Below, one piece after another: positions 26,251-38,900 of a stretch of DNA of 64,000 bases. The translations under genes and the position numbers were made by a program. The notes beneath the pieces are model-generated. The model was not told the origin of the DNA and did no database searches. It was given only the letters and a program-made list of their open reading frames with translations. Source of the DNA: Loxodes magnus (taxonomy: Eukaryota; Ciliophora; Karyorelictea; Loxodida; Loxodidae); NCBI GenBank assembly GCA_946699065.1, contig CAMPDV010002353.1, positions 1-64,000 of the forward strand, read 5' to 3'. Each line of letters opens with the position of its first letter. Within the stretch, counting starts at the first letter, position 1.

Positions 26251-29004
26251 TGAAAGTTAGCCTATAGAAAAGTGAAGAAGTAAAGTAAGAAAAGAATATC
26301 TAATGATAAGTTTTCGTAGCAAGCACTAAAATATAAGTTAGAATATCCAAAATGTTAATAATAATGTATTAATTACGAATCTGTATTCGGTTTGTCAAGA
26401 TATGCTTGTAGATGAAAGTTAGCCTATAGAAAAGTGAAGAAGTAAAGTAAGAAAAGAATATCTAATGATAAGTTTTCGTAGCAAGCACTAAAATATAAGT
26501 TAGAATATCCAAAATGTTAATAATAATGTATTAATTACGAATCTGTATTCGGTTTGTCAAGATATGCTTGTAGATGAAAGTTAGCCTATAGAAAAGTGAA
26601 GAAGTAAAGTAAGAAAAGAATATCTAATGATAAGTTTTCGTAGCAAGCACTAAAATATGAGTTAGAATATCCAAAATGTTAGTAATAATATAATAATTAC
26701 GAATCTGTATTCGGTTTGTCAAGATATGCTTGTAGATGAAAGTTAGCCTATAGAAAAGTGAAGAAGTAAAGTAAGAAAAGAATATCTAATGATAAGTTTT
26801 CGTAGCAAGCACTAAAATATAAGTTAGAATATCCAAAATGTTAATAATAATGTATTAATTACGAATCTGTATTCGGTTTGTCAAGATATGCTTGTAGATG
26901 AAAGTTAGCCTATAGAAAAGTGAAGAAGTAAAGTAAGAAAAGAATATCTAATGATAAGTTTTCGTAGCAAGCACTAAAATATGAGTTAGAATATCCAAAA
27001 TGTTAGTAATAATATAATAATTACGAATCTGTATTCGGTTTGTCAAGATATGCTTGTAGATGAAAGTTAGCCTATAGAAAAGTGAAGAAGTAAAGTAAGA
27101 AAAGAATATCTAATGATAAGTTTTCGTAGCAAGCACTAAAATATGAGTTAGAATATCCAAAATGTTAGTAATAATATAATAATTACGAATCTGTATTCGG
27201 TTTGTCAAGATATGCTTGTAGATGAAAGTTAGCCTATAGAAAAGTGAAGAAGTAAAGTAAGAAATTAAAATCTAATGATAAGTTTTCGTAGCAAGCACTA
27301 AAATATAAGTTAGAATATCCAAAATGTTAGTAATAATATAATAATTACGAATCTGTATTCGGTTTGTCAAGATATGCTTGTAGATGAAAGTTAGCCTATA
27401 GAAAAGTGAAGAAGTAAAGTAAGAAAAGAATATCTAATGATAAGTTTTCGTAGCAAGCACTAAAATATAAGTTAGAATATCCAAAATGTTAATAATAATG
27501 TATTAATTACGAATCTGTATTCGGTTTGTCAAGATATGCTTGTAGATGAAAGTTAGCCTATAGAAAAGTGAAGAAGTAAAGTAAGAAAAGAATATCTAAT
27601 GATAAGTTTTCGTAGCAAGCACTAAAATATGAGTTAGAATATCCAAAATGTTAGTAATAATATAATAATTACGAATCTGTATTCGGTTTGTCAAGATATG
27701 CTTGTAGATGAAAGTTAGCCTATAGAAAAGTGAAGAAGTAAAGTAAGAAAAGAATATCTAATGATAAGTTTTCGTAGCAAGCACTAAAATATAAGTTAGA
27801 ATATCCAAAATGTTAGTAATAATATAATAATTACGAATCTGTATTCGGTTTGTCAAGATATGCTTGTAGATGAAAGTTAGCCTATAGAAAAGTGAAGAAG
27901 TAAAGTAAGAAAAGAATATCTAATGATAAGTTTTCGTAGCAAGCACTAAAATATGAGTTAGAATATCCAAAATGTTAGTAATAATATAATAATTACGAAT
28001 CTGTATTCGGTTTGTCAAGATATGCTTGTAGATGAAAGTTAGCCTATAGAAAAGTGAAGAAGTAAAGTAAGAAAAGAATATCTAATGATAAGTTTTCGTA
28101 GCAAGCACTAAAATATAAGTTAGAATATCCAAAATGTTAATAATAATGTATTAATTACGAATCTGTATTCGGTTTGTCAAGATATGCTTGTAGATGAAAG
28201 TTAGTCTAAAGAAAAGTGAAGAAGTAAAGTAAGAAATTAAAATCTAATGATAAGTTTTCGTAGAAAACACTAAAATATAAGTTAGAATATCCATAATGTT
28301 AGTAATAATGTCACAATTACGAATCTGTATTCGGTTCGTCAAGATATGCTTGTAGATGAAAGTTAGTCTAAAGAAAAGTGAAGAAGTAAAGTAAGAAATT
28401 AAAATCTAATGATAAGTTTTCGTAGCAAGCACTAAAATATAAGTTAGAATATCCAAAATGTTAGTAATAATATAATAATTACGAATCTGTATTCGGTTTG
28501 TCAAGATATGCTTGTAGATGAAAGTTAGCCTATAGAAAAGTGAAGAAGTAAAGTAAGAAAAGAATATCTAATGATAAGTTTTCGTAGCAAGCACTAAAAT
28601 ATGAGTTAGAATATCCAAAATGTTAGTAATAATATAATAATTACGAATCTGTATTCGGTTTGTCAAGATATGCTTGTAGATGAAAGTTAGCCTATAGAAA
28701 AGTGAAGAAGTAAAGTAAGAAAAGAATATCTAATGATAAGTTTTCGTAGCAAGCACTAAAATATAAGTTAGAATATCCAAAATGTTAATAATAATGTATT
28801 AATTACGAATCTGTATTCGGTTTGTCAAGATATGCTTGTAGATGAAAGTTAGCCTATAGAAAAGTGAAGAAGTAAAGTAAGAAAAGAATATCTAATGATA
28901 AGTTTTCGTAGCAAGCACTAAAATATGAGTTAGAATATCCAAAATGTTAGTAATAATATAATAATTACGAATCTGTATTCGGTTTGTCAAGATATGCTTG
29001 TAGA
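26251..29004. repeat. Satellite sub-block 8: mixed domain, 17 monomers
   Basis: Order: a-a-b-a-b-b-k-a-b-i-b-a-d-e-b-a-b. The d at 28195 follows an a directly, without the f or h that usually precedes it, so an exchange may have removed one monomer here. All copies are 162 bp. Confidence 0.85.
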
Positions 29005-29173
29005 TGAAAGTTAGCCTATAGAATATCCAAAATGTTAATAATAATGTATTAATTACGAATCTAATGATAAGTTTTCGTAGCAAGCACTAAAATATAAGTT
29101 AGAATATCCATAATGTTAGTAATAATATAATAATTACGAATCTGTATTCGGTTTGTCAAGATATGCTTGTAGA
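29005..29173. repeat. Rearranged 169-bp monomer with an internally duplicated segment
   Basis: The monomer begins normally, but after 'cctatagaa' it jumps to the sequence normally at monomer bases about 90-131 ('gaatatccaaaatg' followed by cassette F1 and 'acgaatct'). It then jumps back to 'aatgataag' at about base 52 and continues normally with F2 to the end. The displaced segment replaces the purine-rich stretch (about bases 20-50), so this copy holds two F cassettes, F1 at about 29034-29050 and F2 in its normal place. Net length change is +7 bp. Short shared sequences at both joins ('tagaa' on the left, 'atct' or 'aatct' on the right) suggest microhomology-guided template switching. Loss of the stop codons in the missing segment leaves a 63-codon open frame on the minus strand (28892-29083), which is not a credible gene. 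Confidence 0.92.
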
Positions 29174-31278
29174 TGAAAGTTAGTCTAAAGAAAAGTGAAG
29201 AAGTAAAGTAAGAAATTAAAATCTAATGATAAGTTTTCGTAGAAAACACTAAAATATAAGTTAGAATATCCATAATGTTAGTAATAATGTCACAATTACG
29301 AATCTGTATTCGGTTCGTCAAGATATGCTTGTAGATGAAAGTTAGTCTAAAGAAAAGTGAAGAAGTAAAGTAAGAAATTAAAATCTAATGATAAGTTTTC
29401 GTAGCAAGCACTAAAATATAAGTTAGAATATCCAAAATGTTAGTAATAATATAATAATTACGAATCTGTATTCGGTTTGTCAAGATATGCTTGTAGATGA
29501 AAGTTAGCCTATAGAAAAGTGAAGAAGTAAAGTAAGAAAAGAATATCTAATGATAAGTTTTCGTAGCAAGCACTAAAATATAAGTTAGAATATCCAAAAT
29601 GTTAATAATAATGTATTAATTACGAATCTGTATTCGGTTTGTCAAGATATGCTTGTAGATGAAAGTTAGCCTATAGAAAAGTGAAGAAGTAAAGTAAGAA
29701 AAGAATATCTAATGATAAGTTTTCGTAGCAAGCACTAAAATATGAGTTAGAATATCCAAAATGTTAGTAATAATATAATAATTACGAATCTGTATTCGGT
29801 TTGTCAAGATATGCTTGTAGATGAAAGTTAGCCTATAGAAAAGTGAAGAAGTAAAGTAAGAAAAGAATATCTAATGATAAGTTTTCGTAGCAAGCACTAA
29901 AATATAAGTTAGAATATCCAAAATGTTAGTAATAATGTATTAATTACGAATCTGTATTCGGTTTGTCAAGATATGCTTGTAGATGAAAGTTAGCCTATAG
30001 AAAAGTGAAGAAGTAAAGTAAGAAAAGAATATCTAATGATAAGTTTTCGTAGCAAGCACTAAAATATGAGTTAGAATATCCAAAATGTTAGTAATAATAT
30101 AATAATTACGAATCTGTATTCGGTTTGTCAAGATATGCTTGTAGATGAAAGTTAGCCTATAGAAAAGTGAAGAAGTAAAGTAAGAAAAGAATATCTAATG
30201 ATAAGTTTTCGTAGCAAGCACTAAAATATGAGTTAGAATATCCAAAATGTTAGTAATAATATAATAATTACGAATCTGTATTCGGTTTGTCAAGATATGC
30301 TTGTAGATGAAAGTTAGCCTATAGAAAAGTGAAGAAGTAAAGTAAGAAAAGAATATCTAATGATAAGTTTTCGTAGCAAGCACTAAAATATAAGTTAGAA
30401 TATCCAAAATGTTAGTAATAATATAATAATTACGAATCTGTATTCGGTTTGTCAAGATATGCTTGTAGATGAAAGTTAGCCTATAGAAAAGTGAAGAAGT
30501 AAAGTAAGAAAAGAATATCTAATGATAAGTTTTCGTAGCAAGCACTAAAATATAAGTTAGAATATCCAAAATGTTAGTAATAATATAATAATTACGAATC
30601 TGTATTCGGTTTGTCAAGATATGCTTGTAGATGAAAGTTAGCCTATAGAAAAGTGAAGAAGTAAAGTAAGAAAAGAATATCTAATGATAAGTTTTCGTAG
30701 CAAGCACTAAAATATAAGTTAGAATATCCAAAATGTTAGTAATAATATAATAATTACGAATCTGTATTCGGTTTGTCAAGATATGCTTGTAGATGAAAGT
30801 TAGCCTATAGAAAAGTGAAGAAGTAAAGTAAGAAAAGAATATCTAATGATAAGTTTTCGTAGCAAGCACTAAAATATAAGTTAGAATATCCAAAATGTTA
30901 ATAATAATGTATAATTACGAATCTGTATTCGGTTTGTCAAGATATGCTTGTAGATGAAAGTTAGCCTATAGAAAAGTGAAGAAGTAAAGTAAGAAAAGAA
31001 TATCTAATGATAAGTTTTCGTAGCAAGCACTAAAATATGAGTTAGAATATCCAAAATGTTAGTAATAATATAATAATTACGAATCTGTATTCGGTTTGTC
31101 AAGATATGCTTGTAGATGAAAGTTAGCCTATAGAAAAGTGAAGAAGTAAAGTAAGAAAAGAATATCTAATGATAAGTTTTCGTAGCAAGCACTAAAATAT
31201 AAGTTAGAATATCCAAAATGTTAATAATAATGTATTAATTACGAATCTGTATTCGGTTTGTCAAGATATGCTTGTAGA
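29174..31278. repeat. Satellite sub-block 9: mixed domain, 13 monomers
   Basis: Order: d-e-a-b-x-b-b-i-i-i-a-b-a. The x at 29822 has a hybrid cassette, with the left half of F2/F3 ('gtaataatg') and the right half of F1 ('tatt'). Three consecutive i monomers (30308-30793) are the only such run in the window. The a at 30794 lacks 1 bp in its F1 region (about 30911). Confidence 0.85.
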
Positions 31279-34200
31279 TGAAAGTTAGCCTATAGAAAAG
31301 TGAAGAAGTAAAGTAAGAAAAGAATATCTAATGATAAGTTTTCGTAGCAAGCACTAAAATATAAGTTAGAATATCCATAATGTTAGTAATAATATAATAA
31401 TTACGAATCTGTATTCGGTTTGTCAAGATATGCTTGTAGATGAAAGTTAGTCTAAAGAAAAGTGAAGAAGTAAAGTAAGAAATTAAAATCTAATGATAAG
31501 TTTTCGTAGAAAACACTAAAATATAAGTTAGAATATCCATAATGTTAGTAATAATGTCACAATTACGAATCTGTATTCGGTTCGTCAAGATATGCTTGTA
31601 GATGAAAGTTAGTCTAAAGAAAAGTGAAGAAGTAAAGTAAGAAATTAAAATCTAATGATAAGTTTTCGTAGCAAGCACTAAAATATAAGTTAGAATATCC
31701 AAAATGTTAGTAATAATATAATAATTACGAATCTGTATTCGGTTTGTCAAGATATGCTTGTAGATGAAAGTTAGTCTAAAGAAAAGTGAAGAAGTAAAGT
31801 AAGAAATTAAAATCTAATGATAAGTTTTCGTAGCAAACACTAAAATATAAGTTAGAATATCCATAATGTTAGTAATAATGTCACAATTACGAATCTGTAT
31901 TCGGTTCGTCAAGATATGCTTGTAGATGAAAGTTAGTCTAAAGAAAAGTGAAGAAGTAAAGTAAGAAATTAAAATCTAATGATAAGTTTTCGTAGCAAGC
32001 ACTAAAATATAAGTTAGAATATCCAAAATGTTAGTAATAATATAATAATTACGAATCTGTATTCGGTTTGTCAAGATATGCTTGTAGATGAAAGTTAGTC
32101 TAAAGAAAAGTGAAGAAGTAAAGTAAGAAATTAAAATCTAATGATAAGTTTTCGTAGCAAACACTAAAATATAAGTTAGAATATCCATAATGTTAGTAAT
32201 AATGTCACAATTACGAATCTGTATTCGGTTCGTCAAGATATGCTTGTAGATGAAAGTTAGCCTATAGAAAAGTGAAGAAGTAAAGTAAGAAAAGAATATC
32301 TAATGATAAGTTTTCGTAGCAAGCACTAAAATATGAGTTAGAATATCCAAAATGTTAGTAATAATATAATAATTACGAATCTGTATTCGGTTTGTCAAGA
32401 TATGCTTGTAGATGAAAGTTAGCCTATAGAAAAGTGAAGAAGTAAAGTAAGAAAAGAATATCTAATGATAAGTTTTCGTAGCAAGCACTAAAATATAAGT
32501 TAGAATATCCAAAATGTTAATAATAATGTATTAATTACGAATCTGTATTCGGTTTGTCAAGATATGCTTGTAGATGAAAGTTAGCCTATAGAAAAGTGAA
32601 GAAGTAAAGTAAGAAAAGAATATCTAATGATAAGTTTTCGTAGCAAGCACTAAAATATGAGTTAGAATATCCAAAATGTTAGTAATAATATAATAATTAC
32701 GAATCTGTATTCGGTTTGTCAAGATATGCTTGTAGATGAAAGTTAGCCTATAGAAAAGTGAAGAAGTAAAGTAAGAAAAGAATATCTAATGATAAGTTTT
32801 CGTAGCAAGCACTAAAATATAAGTTAGAATATCCAAAATGTTAGTAATAATATAATAATTACGAATCTGTATTCGGTTTGTCAAGATATGCTTGTAGATG
32901 AAAGTTAGTCTAAAGAAAAGTGAAGAAGTAAAGTAAGAAATTAAAATCTAATGATAAGTTTTCGTAGCAAACACTAAAATATAAGTTAGAATATCCATAA
33001 TGTTAGTAATAATGTCACAATTACGAATCTGTATTCGGTTCGTCAAGATATGCTTGTAGATGAAAGTTAGTCTAAAGAAAAGTGAAGAAGTAAAGTAAGA
33101 AATTAAAATCTAATGATAAGTTTTCGTAGCAAGCACTAAAATATAAGTTAGAATATCCAAAATGTTAGTAATAATATAATAATTACGAATCTGTATTCGG
33201 TTTGTCAAGATATGCTTGTAGATGAAAGTTAGTCTAAAGAAAAGTGAAGAAGTAAAGTAAGAAATTAAAATCTAATGATAAGTTTTCGTAGCAAACACTA
33301 AAATATAAGTTAGAATATCCATAATGTTAGTAATAATGTCACAATTACGAATCTGTATTCGGTTCGTCAAGATATGCTTGTAGATGAAAGTTAGTCTAAA
33401 GAAAAGTGAAGAAGTAAAGTAAGAAATTAAAATCTAATGATAAGTTTTCGTAGCAAGCACTAAAATATAAGTTAGAATATCCAAAATGTTAGTAATAATA
33501 TAATAATTACGAATCTGTATTCGGTTTGTCAAGATATGCTTGTAGATGAAAGTTAGTCTAAAGAAAAGTGAAGAAGTAAAGTAAGAAATTAAAATCTAAT
33601 GATAAGTTTTCGTAGCAAACACTAAAATATAAGTTAGAATATCCATAATGTTAGTAATAATGTCACAATTACGAATCTGTATTCGGTTCGTCAAGATATG
33701 CTTGTAGATGAAAGTTAGCCTATAGAAAAGTGAAGAAGTAAAGTAAGAAAAGAATATCTAATGATAAGTTTTCGTAGCAAGCACTAAAATATGAGTTAGA
33801 ATATCCAAAATGTTAGTAATAATATAATAATTACGAATCTGTATTCGGTTTGTCAAGATATGCTTGTAGATGAAAGTTAGCCTATAGAAAAGTGAAGAAG
33901 TAAAGTAAGAAAAGAATATCTAATGATAAGTTTTCGTAGCAAGCACTAAAATATAAGTTAGAATATCCAAAATGTTAATAATAATGTATTAATTACGAAT
34001 CTGTATTCGGTTTGTCAAGATATGCTTGTAGATGAAAGTTAGCCTATAGAAAAGTGAAGAAGTAAAGTAAGAAAAGAATATCTAATGATAAGTTTTCGTA
34101 GCAAGCACTAAAATATAAGTTAGAATATCCATAATGTTAGTAATAATATAATAATTACGAATCTGTATTCGGTTTGTCAAGATATGCTTGTAGATGAAAG

Positions 34201-35004
34201 TTAGTCTAAAGAAAAGTGAAGAAGTAAAGTAAGAAATTAAAATCTAATGATAAGTTTTCGTAGAAAACACTAAAATATAAGTTAGAATATCCATAATGTT
34301 AGTAATAATGTCACAATTACGAATCTGTATTCGGTTCGTCAAGATATGCTTGTAGATGAAAGTTAGTCTAAAGAAAAGTGAAGAAGTAAAGTAAGAAATT
34401 AAAATCTAATGATAAGTTTTCGTAGCAAGCACTAAAATATAAGTTAGAATATCCAAAATGTTAGTAATAATATAATAATTACGAATCTGTATTCGGTTTG
34501 TCAAGATATGCTTGTAGATGAAAGTTAGTCTAAAGAAAAGTGAAGAAGTAAAGTAAGAAATTAAAATCTAATGATAAGTTTTCGTAGCAAACACTAAAAT
34601 ATAAGTTAGAATATCCATAATGTTAGTAATAATGTCACAATTACGAATCTGTATTCGGTTCGTCAAGATATGCTTGTAGATGAAAGTTAGTCTAAAGAAA
34701 AGTGAAGAAGTAAAGTAAGAAATTAAAATCTAATGATAAGTTTTCGTAGCAAGCACTAAAATATAAGTTAGAATATCCAAAATGTTAGTAATAATATAAT
34801 AATTACGAATCTGTATTCGGTTTGTCAAGATATGCTTGTAGATGAAAGTTAGCCTATAGAAAAGTGAAGAAGTAAAGTAAGAAAAGAATATCTAATGATA
34901 AGTTTTCGTAGCAAGCACTAAAATATGAGTTAGAATATCCAAAATGTTAGTAATAATATAATAATTACGAATCTGTATTCGGTTTGTCAAGATATGCTTG
35001 TAGA
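31279..35004. repeat. Higher-order block with alternating e/G dimers, 23 monomers
   Basis: Order: f-d-e-G-e-G-b-a-b-i-G-e-G-e-G-b-a-f-d-e-G-e-b. Within it, e and G alternate as a 324-bp dimer (31603-32250, 32899-33708 and 34357-34842). The segments f-d-e-G-e recur at 31279 and 34033, 17 monomers apart. All G copies here carry C143 and so have the fourth CpG. Confidence 0.88.
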
Positions 35005-35976
35005 TGAAAGTTAGCCTATAGAAAAGTGAAGAAGTAAAGTAAGAAAAGAATATCTAATGATAAGTTTTCGTAGCAAGCACTAAAATATAAGTTAGAATAT
35101 CCAAAATGTTAATAATAATGTATTAATTACGAATCTGTATTCGGTTTGTCAAGATATGCTTGTAGATGAAAGTTAGCCTATAGAAAAGTGAAGAAGTAAA
35201 GTAAGAAAAGAATATCTAATGATAAGTTTTCGTAGCAAGCACTAAAATATAAGTTAGAATATCCAAAATGTTAATAATAATGTATTAATTACGAATCTGT
35301 ATTCGGTTTGTCAAGATATGCTTGTAGATGAAAGTTAGCCTATAGAAAAGTGAAGAAGTAAAGTAAGAAAAGAATATCTAATGATAAGTTTTCGTAGCAA
35401 GCACTAAAATATGAGTTAGAATATCCAAAATGTTAGTAATAATATAATAATTACGAATCTGTATTCGGTTTGTCAAGATATGCTTGTAGATGAAAGTTAG
35501 CCTATAGAAAAGTGAAGAAGTAAAGTAAGAAAAGAATATCTAATGATAAGTTTTCGTAGCAAGCACTAAAATATGAGTTAGAATATCCAAAATGTTAGTA
35601 ATAATATAATAATTACGAATCTGTATTCGGTTTGTCAAGATATGCTTGTAGATGAAAGTTAGCCTATAGAAAAGTGAAGAAGTAAAGTAAGAAATTAAAA
35701 TCTAATGATAAGTTTTCGTAGCAAGCACTAAAATATGAGTTAGAATATCCAAAATGTTAGTAATAATATAATAATTACGAATCTGTATTCGGTTTGTCAA
35801 GATATGCTTGTAGATGAAAGTTAGCCTATAGAAAAGTGAAGAAGTAAAGTAAGAAAAGAATATCTAATGATAAGTTTTCGTAGCAAGCACTAAAATATGA
35901 GTTAGAATATCCAAAATGTTAGTAATAATATAATAATTACGAATCTGTATTCGGTTTGTCAAGATATGCTTGTAGA
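35005..35976. repeat. Satellite sub-block 11: a/b stretch, 6 monomers
   Basis: Order: a-a-b-b-x-b. The x at 35653 is a b with the T version of spot 2, the same mosaic as the one at 18955. Confidence 0.85.
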
Positions 35977-38900
35977 TGAAAGTTAGCCTATAGAAAAGTG
36001 AAGAAGTAAAGTAAGAAAAGAATATCTAATGATAAGTTTTCGTAGCAAGCACTAAAATATAAGTTAGAATATCCAAAATGTTAATAATAATGTATTAATT
36101 ACGAATCTGTATTCGGTTTGTCAAGATATGCTTGTAGATGAAAGTTAGCCTATAGAAAAGTGAAGAAGTAAAGTAAGAAAAGAATATCTAATGATAAGTT
36201 TTCGTAGCAAGCACTAAAATATAAGTTAGAATATCCATAATGTTAGTAATAATATAATAATTACGAATCTGTATTCGGTTTGTCAAGATATGCTTGTAGA
36301 TGAAAGTTAGTCTAAAGAAAAGTGAAGAAGTAAAGTAAGAAATTAAAATCTAATGATAAGTTTTCGTAGAAAACACTAAAATATAAGTTAGAATATCCAT
36401 AATGTTAGTAATAATGTCACAATTACGAATCTGTATTCGGTTCGTCAAGATATGCTTGTAGATGAAAGTTAGTCTAAAGAAAAGTGAAGAAGTAAAGTAA
36501 GAAATTAAAATCTAATGATAAGTTTTCGTAGCAAGCACTAAAATATAAGTTAGAATATCCAAAATGTTAGTAATAATATAATAATTACGAATCTGTATTC
36601 GGTTTGTCAAGATATGCTTGTAGATGAAAGTTAGCCTATAGAAAAGTGAAGAAGTAAAGTAAGAAAAGAATATCTAATGATAAGTTTTCGTAGCAAGCAC
36701 TAAAATATAAGTTAGAATATCCAAAATGTTAATAATAATGTATTAATTACGAATCTGTATTCGGTTTGTCAAGATATGCTTGTAGATGAAAGTTAGCCTA
36801 TAGAAAAGTGAAGAAGTAAAGTAAGAAAAGAATATCTAATGATAAGTTTTCGTAGCAAGCACTAAAATATGAGTTAGAATATCCAAAATGTTAGTAATAA
36901 TATAATAATTACGAATCTGTATTCGGTTTGTCAAGATATGCTTGTAGATGAAAGTTAGCCTATAGAAAAGTGAAGAAGTAAAGTAAGAAAAGAATATCTA
37001 ATGATAAGTTTTCGTAGCAAGCACTAAAATATAAGTTAGAATATCCAAAATGTTAATAATAATGTATTAATTACGAATCTGTATTCGGTTTGTCAAGATA
37101 TGCTTGTAGATGAAAGTTAGCCTATAGAAAAGTGAAGAAGTAAAGTAAGAAAAGAATATCTAATGATAAGTTTTCGTAGCAAGCACTAAAATATGAGTTA
37201 GAATATCCAAAATGTTAGTAATAATATAATAATTACGAATCTGTATTCGGTTTGTCAAGATATGCTTGTAGATGAAAGTTAGCCTATAGAAAAGTGAAGA
37301 AGTAAAGTAAGAAAAGAATATCTAATGATAAGTTTTCGTAGCAAGCACTAAAATATGAGTTAGAATATCCAAAATGTTAGTAATAATATAATAATTACGA
37401 ATCTGTATTCGGTTTGTCAAGATATGCTTGTAGATGAAAGTTAGCCTATAGAAAAGTGAAGAAGTAAAGTAAGAAAAGAATATCTAATGATAAGTTTTCG
37501 TAGCAAGCACTAAAATATAAGTTAGAATATCCAAAATGTTAATAATAATGTATTAATTACGAATCTGTATTCGGTTTGTCAAGATATGCTTGTAGATGAA
37601 AGTTAGCCTATAGAAAAGTGAAGAAGTAAAGTAAGAAAAGAATATCTAATGATAAGTTTTCGTAGCAAGCACTAAAATATAAGTTAGAATATCCATAATG
37701 TTAGTAATAATATAATAATTACGAATCTGTATTCGGTTTGTCAAGATATGCTTGTAGATGAAAGTTAGTCTAAAGAAAAGTGAAGAAGTAAAGTAAGAAA
37801 TTAAAATCTAATGATAAGTTTTCGTAGAAAACACTAAAATATAAGTTAGAATATCCATAATGTTAGTAATAATGTCACAATTACGAATCTGTATTCGGTT
37901 CGTCAAGATATGCTTGTAGATGAAAGTTAGTCTAAAGAAAAGTGAAGAAGTAAAGTAAGAAATTAAAATCTAATGATAAGTTTTCGTAGCAAGCACTAAA
38001 ATATAAGTTAGAATATCCAAAATGTTAGTAATAATATAATAATTACGAATCTGTATTCGGTTTGTCAAGATATGCTTGTAGATGAAAGTTAGTCTAAAGA
38101 AAAGTGAAGAAGTAAAGTAAGAAATTAAAATCTAATGATAAGTTTTCGTAGCAAACACTAAAATATAAGTTAGAATATCCATAATGTTAGTAATAATGTC
38201 ACAATTACGAATCTGTATTCGGTTCGTCAAGATATGCTTGTAGATGAAAGTTAGTCTAAAGAAAAGTGAAGAAGTAAAGTAAGAAATTAAAATCTAATGA
38301 TAAGTTTTCGTAGCAAGCACTAAAATATAAGTTAGAATATCCAAAATGTTAGTAATAATATAATAATTACGAATCTGTATTCGGTTTGTCAAGATATGCT
38401 TGTAGATGAAAGTTAGTCTAAAGAAAAGTGAAGAAGTAAAGTAAGAAATTAAAATCTAATGATAAGTTTTCGTAGCAAGCACTAAAATATAAGTTAGAAT
38501 ATCCATAATGTTAGTAATAATATAATAATTACGAATCTGTATTCGGTTTGTCAAGATATGCTTGTAGATGAAAGTTAGTCTAAAGAAAAGTGAAGAAGTA
38601 AAGTAAGAAATTAAAATCTAATGATAAGTTTTCGTAGCAAGCACTAAAATATAAGTTAGAATATCCAAAATGTTAATAATAATGTATTAATTACGAATCT
38701 GTATTCGGTTTGTCAAGATATGCTTGTAGATGAAAGTTAGCCTATAGAAAAGTGAAGAAGTAAAGTAAGAAAAGAATATCTAATGATAAGTTTTCGTAGC
38801 AAGCACTAAAATATAAGTTAGAATATCCAAAATGTTAATAATAATGTATTAATTACGAATCTGTATTCGGTTTGTCAAGATATGCTTGTAGATGAAAGTT

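Noticed and set aside
28892..29083. 63-codon open frame on the minus strand
   Set aside because: It runs through satellite sequence and exists only because the rearranged monomer at 29005 lacks stops present in normal copies. Its composition is that of translated AT-rich repeat, and I see no domain, ribosome site or neighbouring gene.
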